A DNA stretch of 64,000 nt from Diploscapter coronatus (GCA_964036155.1 OZ038423.1:17251249-17315248), one strand, 5' to 3'. Shown: positions 26,314 through 37,717, counted from the stretch's first letter. Numbers and translations: made by a program. Notes: generated by a model not told the origin, from the letters alone.

Positions 26314-27487
26314 TTCTAATTAGCTAAACCATCACTATCTCTCTGTATTATTTTGATGTCACATCGAATCGAATTCAGCCAGTGCCAAATACTCGTATGA
26401 TTCATTTGTTAAGCAATATATCCATTTTTGTATTTTTGTTTAGTTTGAATTTAGTTCATTTTTACAATATAAATATAAATAATCTCATTTCCCGTTTGCT
26501 GATCACCTCATTTCATCTCTTGCAATTCTATTCATAATGATTATATCCTTGCAGTACTAATAAACTGCTGCAATTGTTGTTCTCAGAGGGTGACTGGCCA
26601 TAATTTCTTATTTTATTTCATATTTCCTAAAAAAATCATCTATCCACTCACAATGCCTTCCTTCTTTCCACATCGCGTTTTTATTCGGTGAATTTCATTC
26701 GAATCTATTTTTTGCAATTCAATAACTTGACATTTTTGTGTAGGAGGTTGGATTCTTGCCTTGCAATATTTATTCATCCACAACAATTTGGTCATTTTTT
26801 GTAGAATTCTTTATTTTTGATTCAAATTCAAATGCCTTTATCTCTTTTGACTGAATATAAACACAGTTCCTCTGTCTCTAATTGTCTACTCATCTAATTC
26901 TAATGATCATTAATCAATCTTTACTCTCTAACTGGGCAGCTATCTCTCATGTCTTCAGACTTTGTACACCCAGATATTCTAGTCCATGTTCACAAAATAT
27001 TCTCGTTCATTTTCAGTCGTAATTTGTTATATTTCAAAGGCTACCTTTATGGAGATAATATTTTGTGCCATTTTAATGACGACGAATAAATCATGGAACA
27101 TTGATATTTTTCTGTGTAAATGTTTTGAATGATGTGATACATTTTTGTATGTAAACTAAAATGGAGAGTACTTTCATATCCTCAATATACAGCAGTTTTA
27201 TGGTAAAGTCTAAATTCATCGTGATCGTAATTTCCTCGCTATTAGTCGGAGAAAATCTAGTTAAGTTTTGATATAATTTAGGCACATATGGTTCTAAATG
27301 TAAAATTATTCACATTCGCAAGAAACAAGATCGAGCAACAGTTATAACTCATCCTGTAAATATCTTGTGCAATGAATACGTTTAACATATGAAAAAATGT
27401 TTTACTAAAATTGAATAATTGCAAGAATGAAATGATGTTGGAAAGAAAGCTGCATTCGAAAGTCGATATTCCCAGTAGAACAGCATA
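26314..27487. other. 3' flank of the SUP-12-like gene and spacer
   Basis: No gene was found. An AATAAA at 26559-26564 is a likely poly(A) signal about 250 nt past the stop. The rest is AT-rich and precedes the ciliary gene's X-box. Confidence 0.5.
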
Positions 27488-27501
27488 GTTACCATGGAAA
27501 C
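27488..27501. promoter_or_regulatory. X-box (RFX/DAF-19 site) of the IFT56 gene
   Basis: The 14-mer GTTACCATGGAAAC is a near-palindrome matching the X-box form (RYYVYY, 1-3 nt, RRNRAC) bound by RFX factors such as DAF-19. It sits about 100 bp before the ATG of an intraflagellar-transport gene, within the position range usual for worm ciliary genes. Confidence 0.88.
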
Positions 27502-27601
27502 GCAATGAACACAATTCAAACGCGCTGCCTTTCATCGCCGAATATTTCATATTCAATCAACTTTTGCTATATTATTTTTAGAAAACAGACATCACACCAT
27601 C

Positions 27602-30600
27602 ATGGTAAGGAAAAGTATTCATGAAGATCAACTTGCTTTTGACTTTAGCTTTTATCTCGACTGAGGCCTTCGAAGAAAAAGCAGTCTGAAGATCAAACTT
27701 CCAAGAAGAAGGCGCAGAAAATACCAGAATTGGAGGATTTCCTACTGAAAAGAGACTACGGCGGAGCTTGCAGTCTTCTAGAAGTCGGTTCTTTTTATTT
27801 ATCAATAAAAATAAAGTGAATTTGAAGTAAAAAGGATACAAATTTGTGTCTTTAGAAGTTTCCGAATTTTTCTTTACTTTATTTTTAAGATATGAAAATT
27901 GATTTTCAAGGTTATTTTACGCTCTTGAATTTTGAAAATATAAAATTCTGAAACTCAATTTCCTGCTCCTGTAAAACCAACGAATTAAGACATGAAAAAC
28001 ATAAAAATTGGATTATCGAAACTAGCGTGCTTTTCTGTCGAGTTTACGATATTTCATCGATTCAAATAATGAATGATTTTGTAACCATTTGACACTAAGC
28101 AATGCACGATTTGTATTTTCAAAGTTGAAAGCTAATTCTGTCTTAATCCATCGATTTTTCGAAATTATCAGTTCTTCAAATAATAACTCTGAATATTCTG
28201 AATTGACAGTTTGGTCAGAAGGGCGGATGGGACGAGACACGCGCTCTGTGGCTTGGACACTGCTATTTTCGAAGTGGCGACTACAAAAAGGCTGCTGATG
28301 TAAGAGGGGTACAGCTAATGAATGGGAGATGAGATGTGAAGTTTAGACTTATGAAGAATTGATGAAGAAGCCGACCTATCCCCCAGAAGTGCCTGTATAT
28401 CTGGGATGCTGCTATTTCTTCATGGGAATGTATGCTGACGCAAAGAATGTTGCAGAGAAAAGTGCATTTTAATCTCAAAATCATTTACAAGTAGAAAATT
28501 TAGTACCAAAGAGCTCTTTACAAAATCGACTAATGTTCCACGCTTCACACAAATTGAATGACGAGAAGAAACTGATGCTGTATCACCAGCAATTGGCTGC
28601 CGTAAGATAATACAGCAAAGATAAAAATAGGAAATAAAATTATTTTGCTATAAATATTCAGAGTTACGCAAAGTTGTATCAAATTTGATCACTAAAACTA
28701 TGGGAAAACTAGAGAAATATTTTCAACGTGAATTTGTTTAGGATAACGTTGAAGATCAGCTTTCCTTAGCTTCCATTCACTACATGCGAATGCATTATGC
28801 AGAAGCTATCGAAATCTACAAGAAAATTCTACAGCAAAATCCGTAAAAAAAGAATAATTTTTAGAAGTGTTGAATTTGTAATTTAGCTCACTCGTCGCTC
28901 TGAATGTTTACATAGCGATGTGCTACTTTAAGATGGATTATTTTGATGTAGCTCAGGTATTTTTGGTATTTTTAAAAAATATAAATTAGTTTTAAAATAT
29001 TCCAGGAAATGCTGCAAATTTATCTTGACCAATATCCTCAAAGTCCAGCTGCTTTGAACCTGCGAGCCTGTATTTCATACAAGACATACAACGGGAAGAC
29101 TGCAATTGTATAAATGAAAGGGACTTCTGGATTTACAGCCGGAATTTTATCGACGAGAGATAAATAACCGGCTGGGAATTACAGCCACCTATTGCGTCAA
29201 AAATGTGCAATTACAACCGGCAGGGTAATTAGCTCAGCCTGTATACTTTGGATTTATCACCGCATCTCAAATTTGGAATAATCATCGCATTCTAAAAACC
29301 GCCAATTTGGTAGGATTTAAAAAAAAAAAACCTGTCAAATAAGCGATTTTTAAGGCGCGGTGATAATTCTAAAATTTTGGTGCAGTGATGATGCAATAGG
29401 CGGTAGCGGTTGTAAGCTGGTTGTAAATCCAGGGGGCCAAATGAAAGAAATGAGCAAAACTATTTGAATTTTAATAATTTCAGCCAGAAATTGAATCCCT
29501 TCTCCGTAAAAGTCTCTACCCAGCGGCAAGAGACCTACTCAACCATAACATGGTCGTATTCAAAGATGGAGATGGGGCTCTTCAGGTATAAAACGATTTA
29601 TTTGAAAATCATCTCGAGAAATTCGGCTTCTTCGAAAGTTTCGTCGATGCAAAGATGAATAACTTGGAAAGTCTTAACTTTAGGGGAAATAACATTGGCA
29701 AAAAAGAAAAACTCCTTAAACCTTCCAAATAATCGATCTTGAAATTTTTCAACTCTATATGAAGCTGAAGATTCATTTACAGAGTTTTTAGATTTTACCA
29801 GCTCTAATGGATGTCATGCCCGAAGCCCGTGTAAATTTGATAATCTATCATTTGAAGAAAGGTTATTATCAAATTAATTGATGATTGTTTATAAAGTTTC
29901 CAGGTCACATACAAGATGCATTGAAGCTTTGTGATGATCTGGAACCTCAACTTCCAACTGAATTTCTCGCCAAGGCGATCACATTCACATGCTGGGGACA
30001 GCTAAAGGACTCAGTACTAGTTCATTGTCTAAAGTAATTACAAAAGCCACTTCAGAAGGAACATCTAAAAACAGCAGAACAGTACTTCAAAATGGTTGGA
30101 GAATCTGCAGCGGAATGCGGTTAGTTTATTTTCAGTAAGGCGTAGAATTATTCTGAGTTAATTTTGGACACTATTCTCGGTCGACAGTCCATGGCATCCT
30201 CGTATTTTCTACAGGGAAAATACGATGAAGTCCTAGTTTATCTCAACTCCATCAAGGTATGTTGAAAGAATAAAACAAAGACGATGAATACTACAGGCCT
30301 ACCATCAGCAAGACGACACATTTTCATTCAATCTCGGTCAAACTCTCCTAATGTGCAAGCAGTACAAAGAGGCAGAAGAACAGCTTCTTGCGGTCACTGG
30401 GCAGGAAAGAGACAAGATTCTTTACAGATCCATGCTTGCGAGAACTCGTATGTACACAATAATTTATGACTAATTTGATAATCAATAGGGTTGTACAGGC
30501 TGAGAATCATAGAAAAAACTCGAAGTTGAAATTTCGCTAGTTTTCCTCCAAAATTGATGTGAAATGAAAGCTACTTCCAGAAAATTCAACTTTAAATACC

Positions 30601-31477
30601 ACGAAGCCAAAACCTCATGAAGCTCTATTCTCTAAAGTCGACGAATTTTAACAATTTTACAGATGAGCATTTCAGTAATACAAAATCGCAAGCCTCATGC
30701 AGCCTGGGATTTGTATGCGAGAACGAAAGACACCAAAGAAGCGTTCTATCTTCTGAAACTGATCGCTAACGATTACTACAAAGTAAAGAATATTCCTCAC
30801 ATGTAAAGAGAAATGTCCGATGTTAAGGCTGGCGAATACTTTCATGCTGCAAAGGCGTTCAATCAATTAGAGAAAATCGATCCAAGTCCAGAATATTGGC
30901 AGGTTTGAAAGATAGGAAAATTAATTAGAGGTGTTGAAAAAGTGAAAATCTCGAGTTTGTTTGAAGAAGAGGTTCCGATTCCAATTTTCAAAATGCGATA
31001 TCCGAGCGCCTTTATTTTTATAAGTGTATCAAATTCGATATTTCAGGGGAAGAGAGGAGCTGCATGTGGTGTATTCAGACATTTGTTCCACGGTCGTGTT
31101 ACCCCGTAAGTTTCAATCAAATTCGGCGATGTTTGCAATTTCGATTCGGAACTTTTCGGAGGGAAACTTCGATTCCGAATGTTTCGAAATTAATGCATGA
31201 GATATAGCAATAAATATAATTTCACATGACCACAACTTCGTTGGTTTTTAGAGGCCCACCTTCAACTATCTTTCAGCTCTATATTTTAGATCGTAAAGCT
31301 AAAGCTGGATTGAGATTCCGATTAAGCTTACTAAATTTTTGATCATCTCTTTCTTATTTTAGCGATCAAATGAGCGAGATTCTCGGTCTTCTCGAGAGGG
31401 ACAACCACCCACAGGCAGATTTCGTCGTCAGCACAATTCGCAAATGGGCCGTCAACCATAAAATCGATCTTAAATGA
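27602..31477 (+). CDS. dyf-13: IFT56/TTC26/DYF-13 intraflagellar transport protein
   Basis: Eighteen exons give 548 residues, close to human TTC26 (about 554), and align with it end to end: MLLSRLRPSKKK at the start, APKSRLQNRL-like IPKSSLQNRLMFH, DNVEDQLSLASIHYMRMHY, EGALQVLP-like DGALQILPALMDVMPEAR, EYWQGKRGAACGVF and KWAVNHKI near the end. It is a TPR-repeat subunit of the IFT-B complex acting in cilia. Exons: 27602-27604, 27649-27783, 28219-28299, 28347-28461, 28504-28601, 28742-28842, 28887-28956, 29006-29107, 29484-29585, 29792-29861, 29904-30013, 30056-30119, 30168-30256, 30297-30447, 30676-30782, 30828-30902, 31047-31105, 31363-31477. The start codon is alone on its coding exon (ATG|GTAAGG), behind a TTTTTAG at 27575-27581 that looks like a spliced-leader site. 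The intron at 30120-30167 ends in GG rather than AG. AATAAA lies at 31524-31529. Confidence 0.96.
29126..29434. repeat. terminal-inverted-repeat element in IFT56 intron 8
   Basis: CTGGATTTACAGCCGG near 29127 is inverted near 29432 (ccaGCTGGTTGTAAATCCAG). Inner arms also pair, with TTATCACCGC near 29255 against GCGGTGATAA near 29355. The intron grows to 376 nt, against about 45 nt for several neighbours. No coding capacity; probably a MITE. Confidence 0.55.
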
Positions 31478-31523
31478 AATTATTCAGCTTCTTCCCCCTT
31501 TCCTGTCTTGAATCTCGGTTCTC

Positions 31524-31529
31524 AATAAA
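31524..31529 (+). terminator. poly(A) signal of the IFT56 gene
   Basis: AATAAA 47 nt after the stop codon. Confidence 0.7.
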
Positions 31530-31795
31530 TGATTATTTCCCATTTGACATTCCAATTCAATTCTCAAAACCGGTCTGTTCTTCATTTGCCTTCTAGGCAA
31601 AATCATGTTCCATTTGGCTTTTCCCTTCCAAGAAAATTTCCCTTCTCCTCCTGAATTCTGACCCAGATTTGGTTGTCTCTGATATGCAGGGATATTCAGA
31701 TGTATGAAGAAAGGCAGAAATATGAAACGGGAGAGATATGCAAATCGAGAAACCCCCTTGCCTCTGCCTTTCCTTTCACCTTTTCCAGGCTTGTC

Positions 31796-31803
31796 TATAA
31801 AAG
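31796..31803 (+). promoter_or_regulatory. TATA box of the cuticle collagen gene
   Basis: TATAAAAG lies 68 bp before the ATG of the collagen gene. A matching TATA box precedes the collagen remnant downstream, which supports both being real promoters. Confidence 0.7.
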
Positions 31804-31863
31804 GGCAGGTTGAAGAGAGAATTCAAGACGAATCACCCTTGTGAAGAGGAGTCGTCATTAGAA

Positions 31864-34800
31864 ATGAGGATGGACGAGAAGGACATCGATGCAGAGCAGA
31901 GGTAGGCTACTGTAAATTCTAATGTGATGATAATAACAAATTTATGTGACCATTAATTTCGATTTTTCACTTTATCCATCATGTAGGGCCATTATCCTCA
32001 CGAATGTTGAAATTCAAAATTTGAAAAAAGTTAGCATAAACTCCTCAGAATAAAATTATAAATGCTGCAATTTTCTCGAATATCTTAGAAATTTCTCTTT
32101 AGTAAAATTCGTTCTCTCATTTCCATCAACGAAGAACTTTTCCCTGTACAATGATTGCAAGTCGTCAGTGAACGTGGCTAATGCGCTATACCGTATCAAT
32201 TGTAGGCCCATTTCGATCTAATTTTCGAAATGAACTATTTAGTGCCTATCCCATCCCTTGTTCCTGACTAGGAATAATTCTGTAGCATTCTGGATCATGT
32301 CGCGTTTCTGTCCCTCTTCGTTAATGGCATGATAGTGTGAAAATGTGTACTATCTGAAGATTACGACAGCAATAGATTCATTTCCAAACTGATTTATATG
32401 GATATAGTCTATAAATTAGGAAAAACGAAGCTTGATCATCCCATAATTTTACTTCAAAATCGCAAAATCTTCTAATAAATTATTCAAATTAAGCGAGATG
32501 CGTTCGTTCGCATTCTGGGCAGTGACGATTTCGACAGCTGCAGTGATCGCCTCTGTGTTCACGCTGCCTCTGCTCTACAGCTACGCTCAGGCGCTGCAGA
32601 GTGAAGTTATGCTTGAAACCGACTTCTGCAAGGTTAGCAGCTGCTTGAAACGACAATTCCAAATAGGAACGTAAGGGCTTTTCAGACGACTTCTCGCGAC
32701 CTCTGGCAGTCGATGTACCAACTCGCACCACAGCACAGAGCCAAGAGAGGATGGCTGTTCGGACAGTGGGTTCCCGATGCAGGCACAGGAGGAGGAGCAG
32801 CTGCTGGGTATGAGGGAGACGGCGCTCCTGCCAGCAAGGTATAATTTATCATATCGCAATCTGACAGTTCCTAAAACACGACAAAACATTCTTTGCTTTA
32901 TGAGAAGGCTCGATTTCTCAATACACAAGAAAATATCCTTCTTTCTCATGCTCCAAAATTATGCCATCATCGTCATCATATGATAAGAATATGTTCCGTA
33001 ATGCCGTAAAATGGAAGTAACTTTTCAATATGGGTCCGCCAATATATGAAAAATCATTCAAAATCAAATTTTATCAGAACCACGCATAAAGTACTTGTGA
33101 GCAACTTCAAGTGCATAAATTTTAACTTAAAATCGTGCATTGAATCTGAGAATGTATCTGAAACCAAAACTGAATTCATTTGCCATGATCATGTCCAAAA
33201 TAAGATTGAAATCAATTGCAATTATTTTAAGCTACTACATAATTCGACATGAAGCACATTATCTTACAAGAAAAGGGTATTTAAAAACGACACTAATTTG
33301 AACTTTTAGCCCGCCTTCGCTCCAGCTCCCCAACAACCAACTGCCTATGAACATCAAGGTCCAAGCTATGGTAAAGATGGTTAGATACAAAATAGCTAAA
33401 TCTCGTTACTCCTAGGCGGTTACGGACCAGTCGTGAATGCTGAGCCTGAGCCACAGTGCTGCACTTGCCAACAGGGTTAGAGAATCGTATTTTTACTCGT
33501 AAAATTATCCAAACTAATTAAGGAGGACCTGGACCTATCGGAGAAGCAGATGAGCTTTTTCTTCAATTTATAAGCTAACAAGAGAGGTTCCGGAAGTGTC
33601 CGTCTCCGATTTGGCTTATTTCTGAAATTTCCCTTGCAAGCCCAATTTTAAAGTTGAAATATTTTCAAATCACCGTAAAGTAGGTTTCGAAATTAGACTA
33701 ATGAAGATCGGTCTTTTTCCGCAAAAGAATAGACGAAACTGATCTAATTCTATAAAATTTCACGTGACGATGGAAAAGATGGCGCTGATGGTGAGGGAGG
33801 TTCCGACGGCACTCACGGAAGAGATGGCGGAGTCGAGCCAGCTCCACCTGCCAACGAGCCCTGCATGGTCTGTCCTCCAGGTTCGCTTCTTTCAATAATT
33901 CCTACTGTCGACGACCGACAAGTTGAGACTAGATAACAGGGATGGACGAAATTGAAAAGTTTGATGATAAGAAAACGGGAACGAAAATCCGAAATCGAAA
34001 ATGAAACGAAATCGACTCGAAAACACCCGAAAACTGAATTTCGTCTGTCCCTGCTAGACAAAATGCATAAAAAATTAGACAAAAGAAATCTAGCGTCATT
34101 TTACTGTATGTGTTACGATATTTTACCGACTCAAGGAAATGCTTTACGATTATATGAAATTCCACTAGCATATTTTGGACTTGTTCGATAAGGTTGCACT
34201 TTCTGAAAATTGCACCTTTTCGAGGGGATGTCAATGGGGTACCATTATCAGAAGGTGCAATCACTTCGAAAAAAATCACTTTGCATTTTCGAATTTCAGC
34301 AGCATGTATTCTGCCTCAATTTATCGGTCTTGACAGTATTTTAGAAATTATAGTGATCAACAGTAATTAAATTTCAGGACCGATCGGTCCCACCGGTAAA
34401 ATTTTAATTACAGTTTTCATCTACGATAATTTCTCGCTTAATATGAAGTGCTAAAAGCAATTTATATCTTGTGGCATTTTATCGGAACCCTGAAATTGTA
34501 ATTGAATTTTACACGATATTAGGAAATCCCGGACCAAAGGTATTTTTCATATCCGAAAACATAATAAATCGAACTATTTCAGGGCCCGACTGGACCACGG
34601 TGAAAATATTCTAAATGTTCGGCTTATAAATAAAACATTGCAGTGGTCTTCCTGGTCTACATGGAACCGATGGACGGTTACTAATTTAGAAATTATTAAA
34701 TTAAATCATTACTTTCATTTCAGACGAGGAGAGCCCGGTATGATGAATTGAATTTTACAACAAAAAAAGTATTTTTGTAATAAAATTCTAATTTCATGAA

Positions 34801-35646
34801 TGGCTGGAGCCCCGGGAACTGCTGTAAGATTTGTCTGAAATATGCGCAAATAAGTTAATGAAAAAATCCAGGGCGAACCAGGCCAACAAGGACCGCAAGG
34901 AAAACAGGGTGAACCTGGAAGAATCGTCACTGTCGCTGGACCTCCAGGTTCTTATTTCGATAAAGGAAATAAATTAATCTGATTTATTTTAGGACCAACT
35001 GGTATGCCATTTAATTCAACACCATTAATGGATAAAGCATTGACTGAAAGCATATTTTTAACATCAGTCAAAATGCTTACAATTTTCGTTCCAATTAAAT
35101 TTGCCAAATATTAAAAAGACATTCACACTATAATAATTCTATTTCAGGCCCATCAGGTGCTCAAGGGAGAAAAGGAGATAGAGTATGTTCTTTTCATTGA
35201 ATTTGATTATGCCCACCCACTTTGAAGGGGACTTTCTTCCTATTTTGGGTTTTTAATGATCGATTCTTTAACAAAAGCGAAAAATGCAACGGGGTGGGGT
35301 TTGCGGTCCCTAAGTATGACTAAGAGTCAATATTCTGAAACACTAAAGTGATTTAACATGGAATATTTCAGGGCAACAAGGGAACGCGAGGAGGAACTTC
35401 AGCTGGTCCTAAGGGTGAGGACGGCGACAAGGGAAGGAAAGGACGCTCAGGCAGAAAGGGTCAGGACGGCAAAGTCGGAGGAATTGGATCGAAAGGTTTT
35501 TCGCGACCAAAATAATCTCTTCAGATTTAAAAATTTGCTTTAGGACCCGCCGGAACTTGCTCACACTGCCCAGTATAAAATTTCCTTTAAATAGTGTGTA
35601 AATCAAATTTTATTTTCAGCCACCCAGAACTCCACCGGGCTATTAG
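31864..35646 (+). CDS. nematode cuticle collagen
   Basis: About 334 residues. The N-terminal domain has a membrane segment (FWAVTISTAAVIASVFTLPL), then VMLETDFCKTTSRDLWQSMY as in the Col_cuticle_N family, then a furin-like site (QHRAKRGW) where the procollagen would be cut. Cysteine knots QCCTCQQ and CMVCPPG bracket interrupted Gly-X-Y repeats, and the C-terminus is CSHCPPPRTPPGY. It would be secreted and cross-linked into the cuticle. Exons: 31864-31901, 32494-32632, 32686-32838, 33310-33370, 33416-33475, 33523-33549, 33779-33880, 34378-34395, 34523-34539, 34583-34599, 34644-34676, 34724-34737, 34798-34823, 34872-34947, 34993-35001, 35148-35182, 35372-35495, 35544-35572, 35620-35646. Several exons are only 9-18 nt. 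Exon 33523-33549 lacks a GT donor and may be skipped, which keeps frame. The acceptor before 34798 is AT, not AG. AATAAA is at 35732-35737. Confidence 0.9.
33585..33660. repeat. partial copy of the 45985-type foldback arm
   Basis: The stretch from about 33586 (ggttccggaagtgtccg, then tccgatttggcttattt) resembles the left arm of the foldback at 45998 (gaagtgttcgcccccaat, then ttggctgattttt). No second arm was found. It begins just downstream of collagen exon 33523-33549, which lacks its donor. Confidence 0.3.
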
Positions 35647-35731
35647 ACAATCGGTTCTACGGAAGATCAGCAATCTTCCAATTAAATTATATAAATCGTG
35701 GAATTATTTATCGTATTCCATTGGTAGTTGC

Positions 35732-35737
35732 AATAAA
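35732..35737 (+). terminator. poly(A) signal of the cuticle collagen
   Basis: AATAAA 86 nt after the collagen stop codon. Confidence 0.6.
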
Positions 35738-36103
35738 ACTATTTATTCACAAGAGATTTTGAATAGTCACATGAATTTAAACAACCCAGTAATACTGAAC
35801 AGATTTTGCTTTCTAAATTTCTTCCCAAAAGAAATCTACAAGCTTCTGTAAAAAAAATTTACACACAATTTACAAAATTGAACTCCCTTAATTAATAGGA
35901 ATTATTTCCAAAAAAAATCCTTTTAATTATCTTCTATCATCAAGTTCTTAATTTTCATTAGCATCCTATTCTGTAAGACAGCAGTAAATAATCGAATGAC
36001 TGGTTTGTGCGTTCCAACTTCATCCCTCTATTCTTCCATCCAATCACTTATCCCTAATCTCGAATTATCTTCTTCTACTCAAAACGAGATCAGTTATTTC
36101 GTG

Positions 36104-36112
36104 TATAAAAGG
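36104..36112 (+). promoter_or_regulatory. TATA box of the collagen remnant
   Basis: TATAAAAGG lies 41 bp before the ATG of the truncated collagen. It matches the TATA box of the intact upstream collagen. Confidence 0.6.
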
Positions 36113-36144
36113 GACAAAATGAGTGGAACAAGTCAGTCGTCAGC

Positions 36145-37048
36145 ATGGAGGAGAAGCCGTCCGAACGGCTGCCGCTAACACAGCAGCAAATGAGGTGGGC
36201 TATTTGAAAATCTCCTCTTACTTTTTAATTCATTTCAGAAATAACTAATAAAACTTACCAACATTCAGATTTAATTCACTACAAAACATTTTAAATAGAT
36301 TTGTCAGTGGTGGTATTCTTTGCTTGATAACTGCGAGTTAAAGGTCGCCATTAGAAATTTTTAACGGCGACCTATGTTTTTTTCAAACTGATGATGCAAA
36401 GTTAATTGGAGGTGAAATTTCGTAGTTTTTTCACGAGAAGCTGCCGGATGTCATATATTTTTATAAGGGAACGAGAAAAGGTTCAAATAATTACCCAAAA
36501 CTTCGAATTTGAGGTCCAACGGTACCTTTTAATCGCTAACTGCGAGCTCATTTTTATAACTGCCAGTTAGCCGCCTAACGGCGAGCTCACCGTTAACTGG
36601 GAGTTAGTCAGAAAGTGCGAAATAGTATGGAAAAGTGAGAGACCTAACTGCACTTAACTCCCAGTTATGAAAAGTAGAATTTGTACTTTTTTAACTGGGA
36701 GTTAAGTTTCTCACTTTCCCATACTATTTCGCACTTTCCGACTAACTCGCAGTTAGCGAATTTTCTTAACGGCGAGCTCGCCGTTAGTTAGCTCGCAGTT
36801 AGCAGCAAAGAATACCACCACAGGTAAAAGAGTTAACATTCGTATTCAAATTAACTCTGGGGTTAAAGTGTTATGATTCATTAACATTTCGATCCGAGAA
36901 TTAAAGCTAGCTCTGTGATTTCAAAACATCTATAAATATACGATTACAGGAGAAGAGGGAGACTGCGGACACTGTCCAGAGCCAAGAACTCCACCAGGTA
37001 TGATTGACCTGGAGACATTGAAAATAACAGTTATTTTCAGGCTATTAG
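36145..37048 (+). pseudogene. truncated second cuticle collagen gene
   Basis: Only the two ends of a collagen gene remain. The first exon (36145-36194, MEEKPSERLPLTQQQM) stops in the same phase as the intact neighbour's first exon and has its own TATA box. The last two exons (36950-36997 and 37041-37048) encode GEEGDCGHCPEPRTPPGY and a stop, the collagen C-terminus, followed by AATAAA at 37153-37158. The membrane segment, the furin site and the Gly-X-Y body are absent. Joining the first exon to 36950 would shift the frame (phase 2 into phase 1), so the remaining exons cannot make a collagen end. The missing middle is occupied by a foldback element at 36306-36823. Most likely a tandem duplicate that suffered a deletion and an insertion; an assembly gap is the other possibility. 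Confidence 0.75.
36306..36823. repeat. foldback element inside the collagen remnant
   Basis: The ends are an exact 18-bp inverted pair, GTGGTGGTATTCTTTGCT at 36308-36325 and its complement at 36804-36821. A long inner hairpin is centred near 36680: GTGCGAAATAGTATGG near 36616 pairs with CCATACTATTTCGCAC near 36720, and TTAACTCCCAGTTA near 36654 pairs with TAACTGGGAGTTAA near 36690. Motifs such as AACTGCGAG and GGCGAGCTC recur. There is no coding capacity. Confidence 0.85.
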
Positions 37049-37152
37049 CTGCCGCCTCCATAATTTGCTGCTGTTGGTTGTTGTCGTTCGGATTCAATAT
37101 GAAAAGATCTCGTTGTGAATTGTAAGGGGTAGCTGCGACTCGTACTCGACTC

Positions 37153-37158
37153 AATAAA
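37153..37158 (+). terminator. poly(A) signal kept by the collagen remnant
   Basis: AATAAA 105 nt after the remnant's stop codon. With the TATA box, it suggests that the broken gene may still be transcribed. Confidence 0.5.
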
Positions 37159-37717
37159 CATCATCACTTCAAGTCGTTGAAATTGTTATTCAACCACACA
37201 AACAACATTAACACATAGAGAACGCAATTGAAGTTCTCGATGTGAAGACAGAGCTATGAAAGTTTTTTTTTCCAAATCTGATGAGCTAATCAAGCTTATA
37301 GCAAAAACTGCATGAAAAATAGATCAGTGTAACCAAAGATATGAATTTTTGAAAATTTTGTTCGATATCAAAAATTAGCTTCTCCAAAAACAGGTGGTTT
37401 TCTGGGTATGGGTAATTGGTTTCGACCCAAAAGTCATACCAAACAAAACCATTACGTAAGGAGAGTACAATAAAAAAAATCGCACTCAATTTGGATCAAA
37501 AATAAAAGTTATTCAAAAAGTAAATTGGGTAGATAAACTTGAAACGCCCTGTATATATCTGTAAAATTTCGGGACGACTCATTCATAAAAAGTCGTTTCA
37601 TGTTTCCTTTTAAAATTACCGCTGATTCCAAACTCTTGTTCGTCACTGTATTAAAATTTTACACGAATGCATCACAAATTTTCGGACTTTGCAAACGCTT
37701 TTCATCGATTAGGAAAC

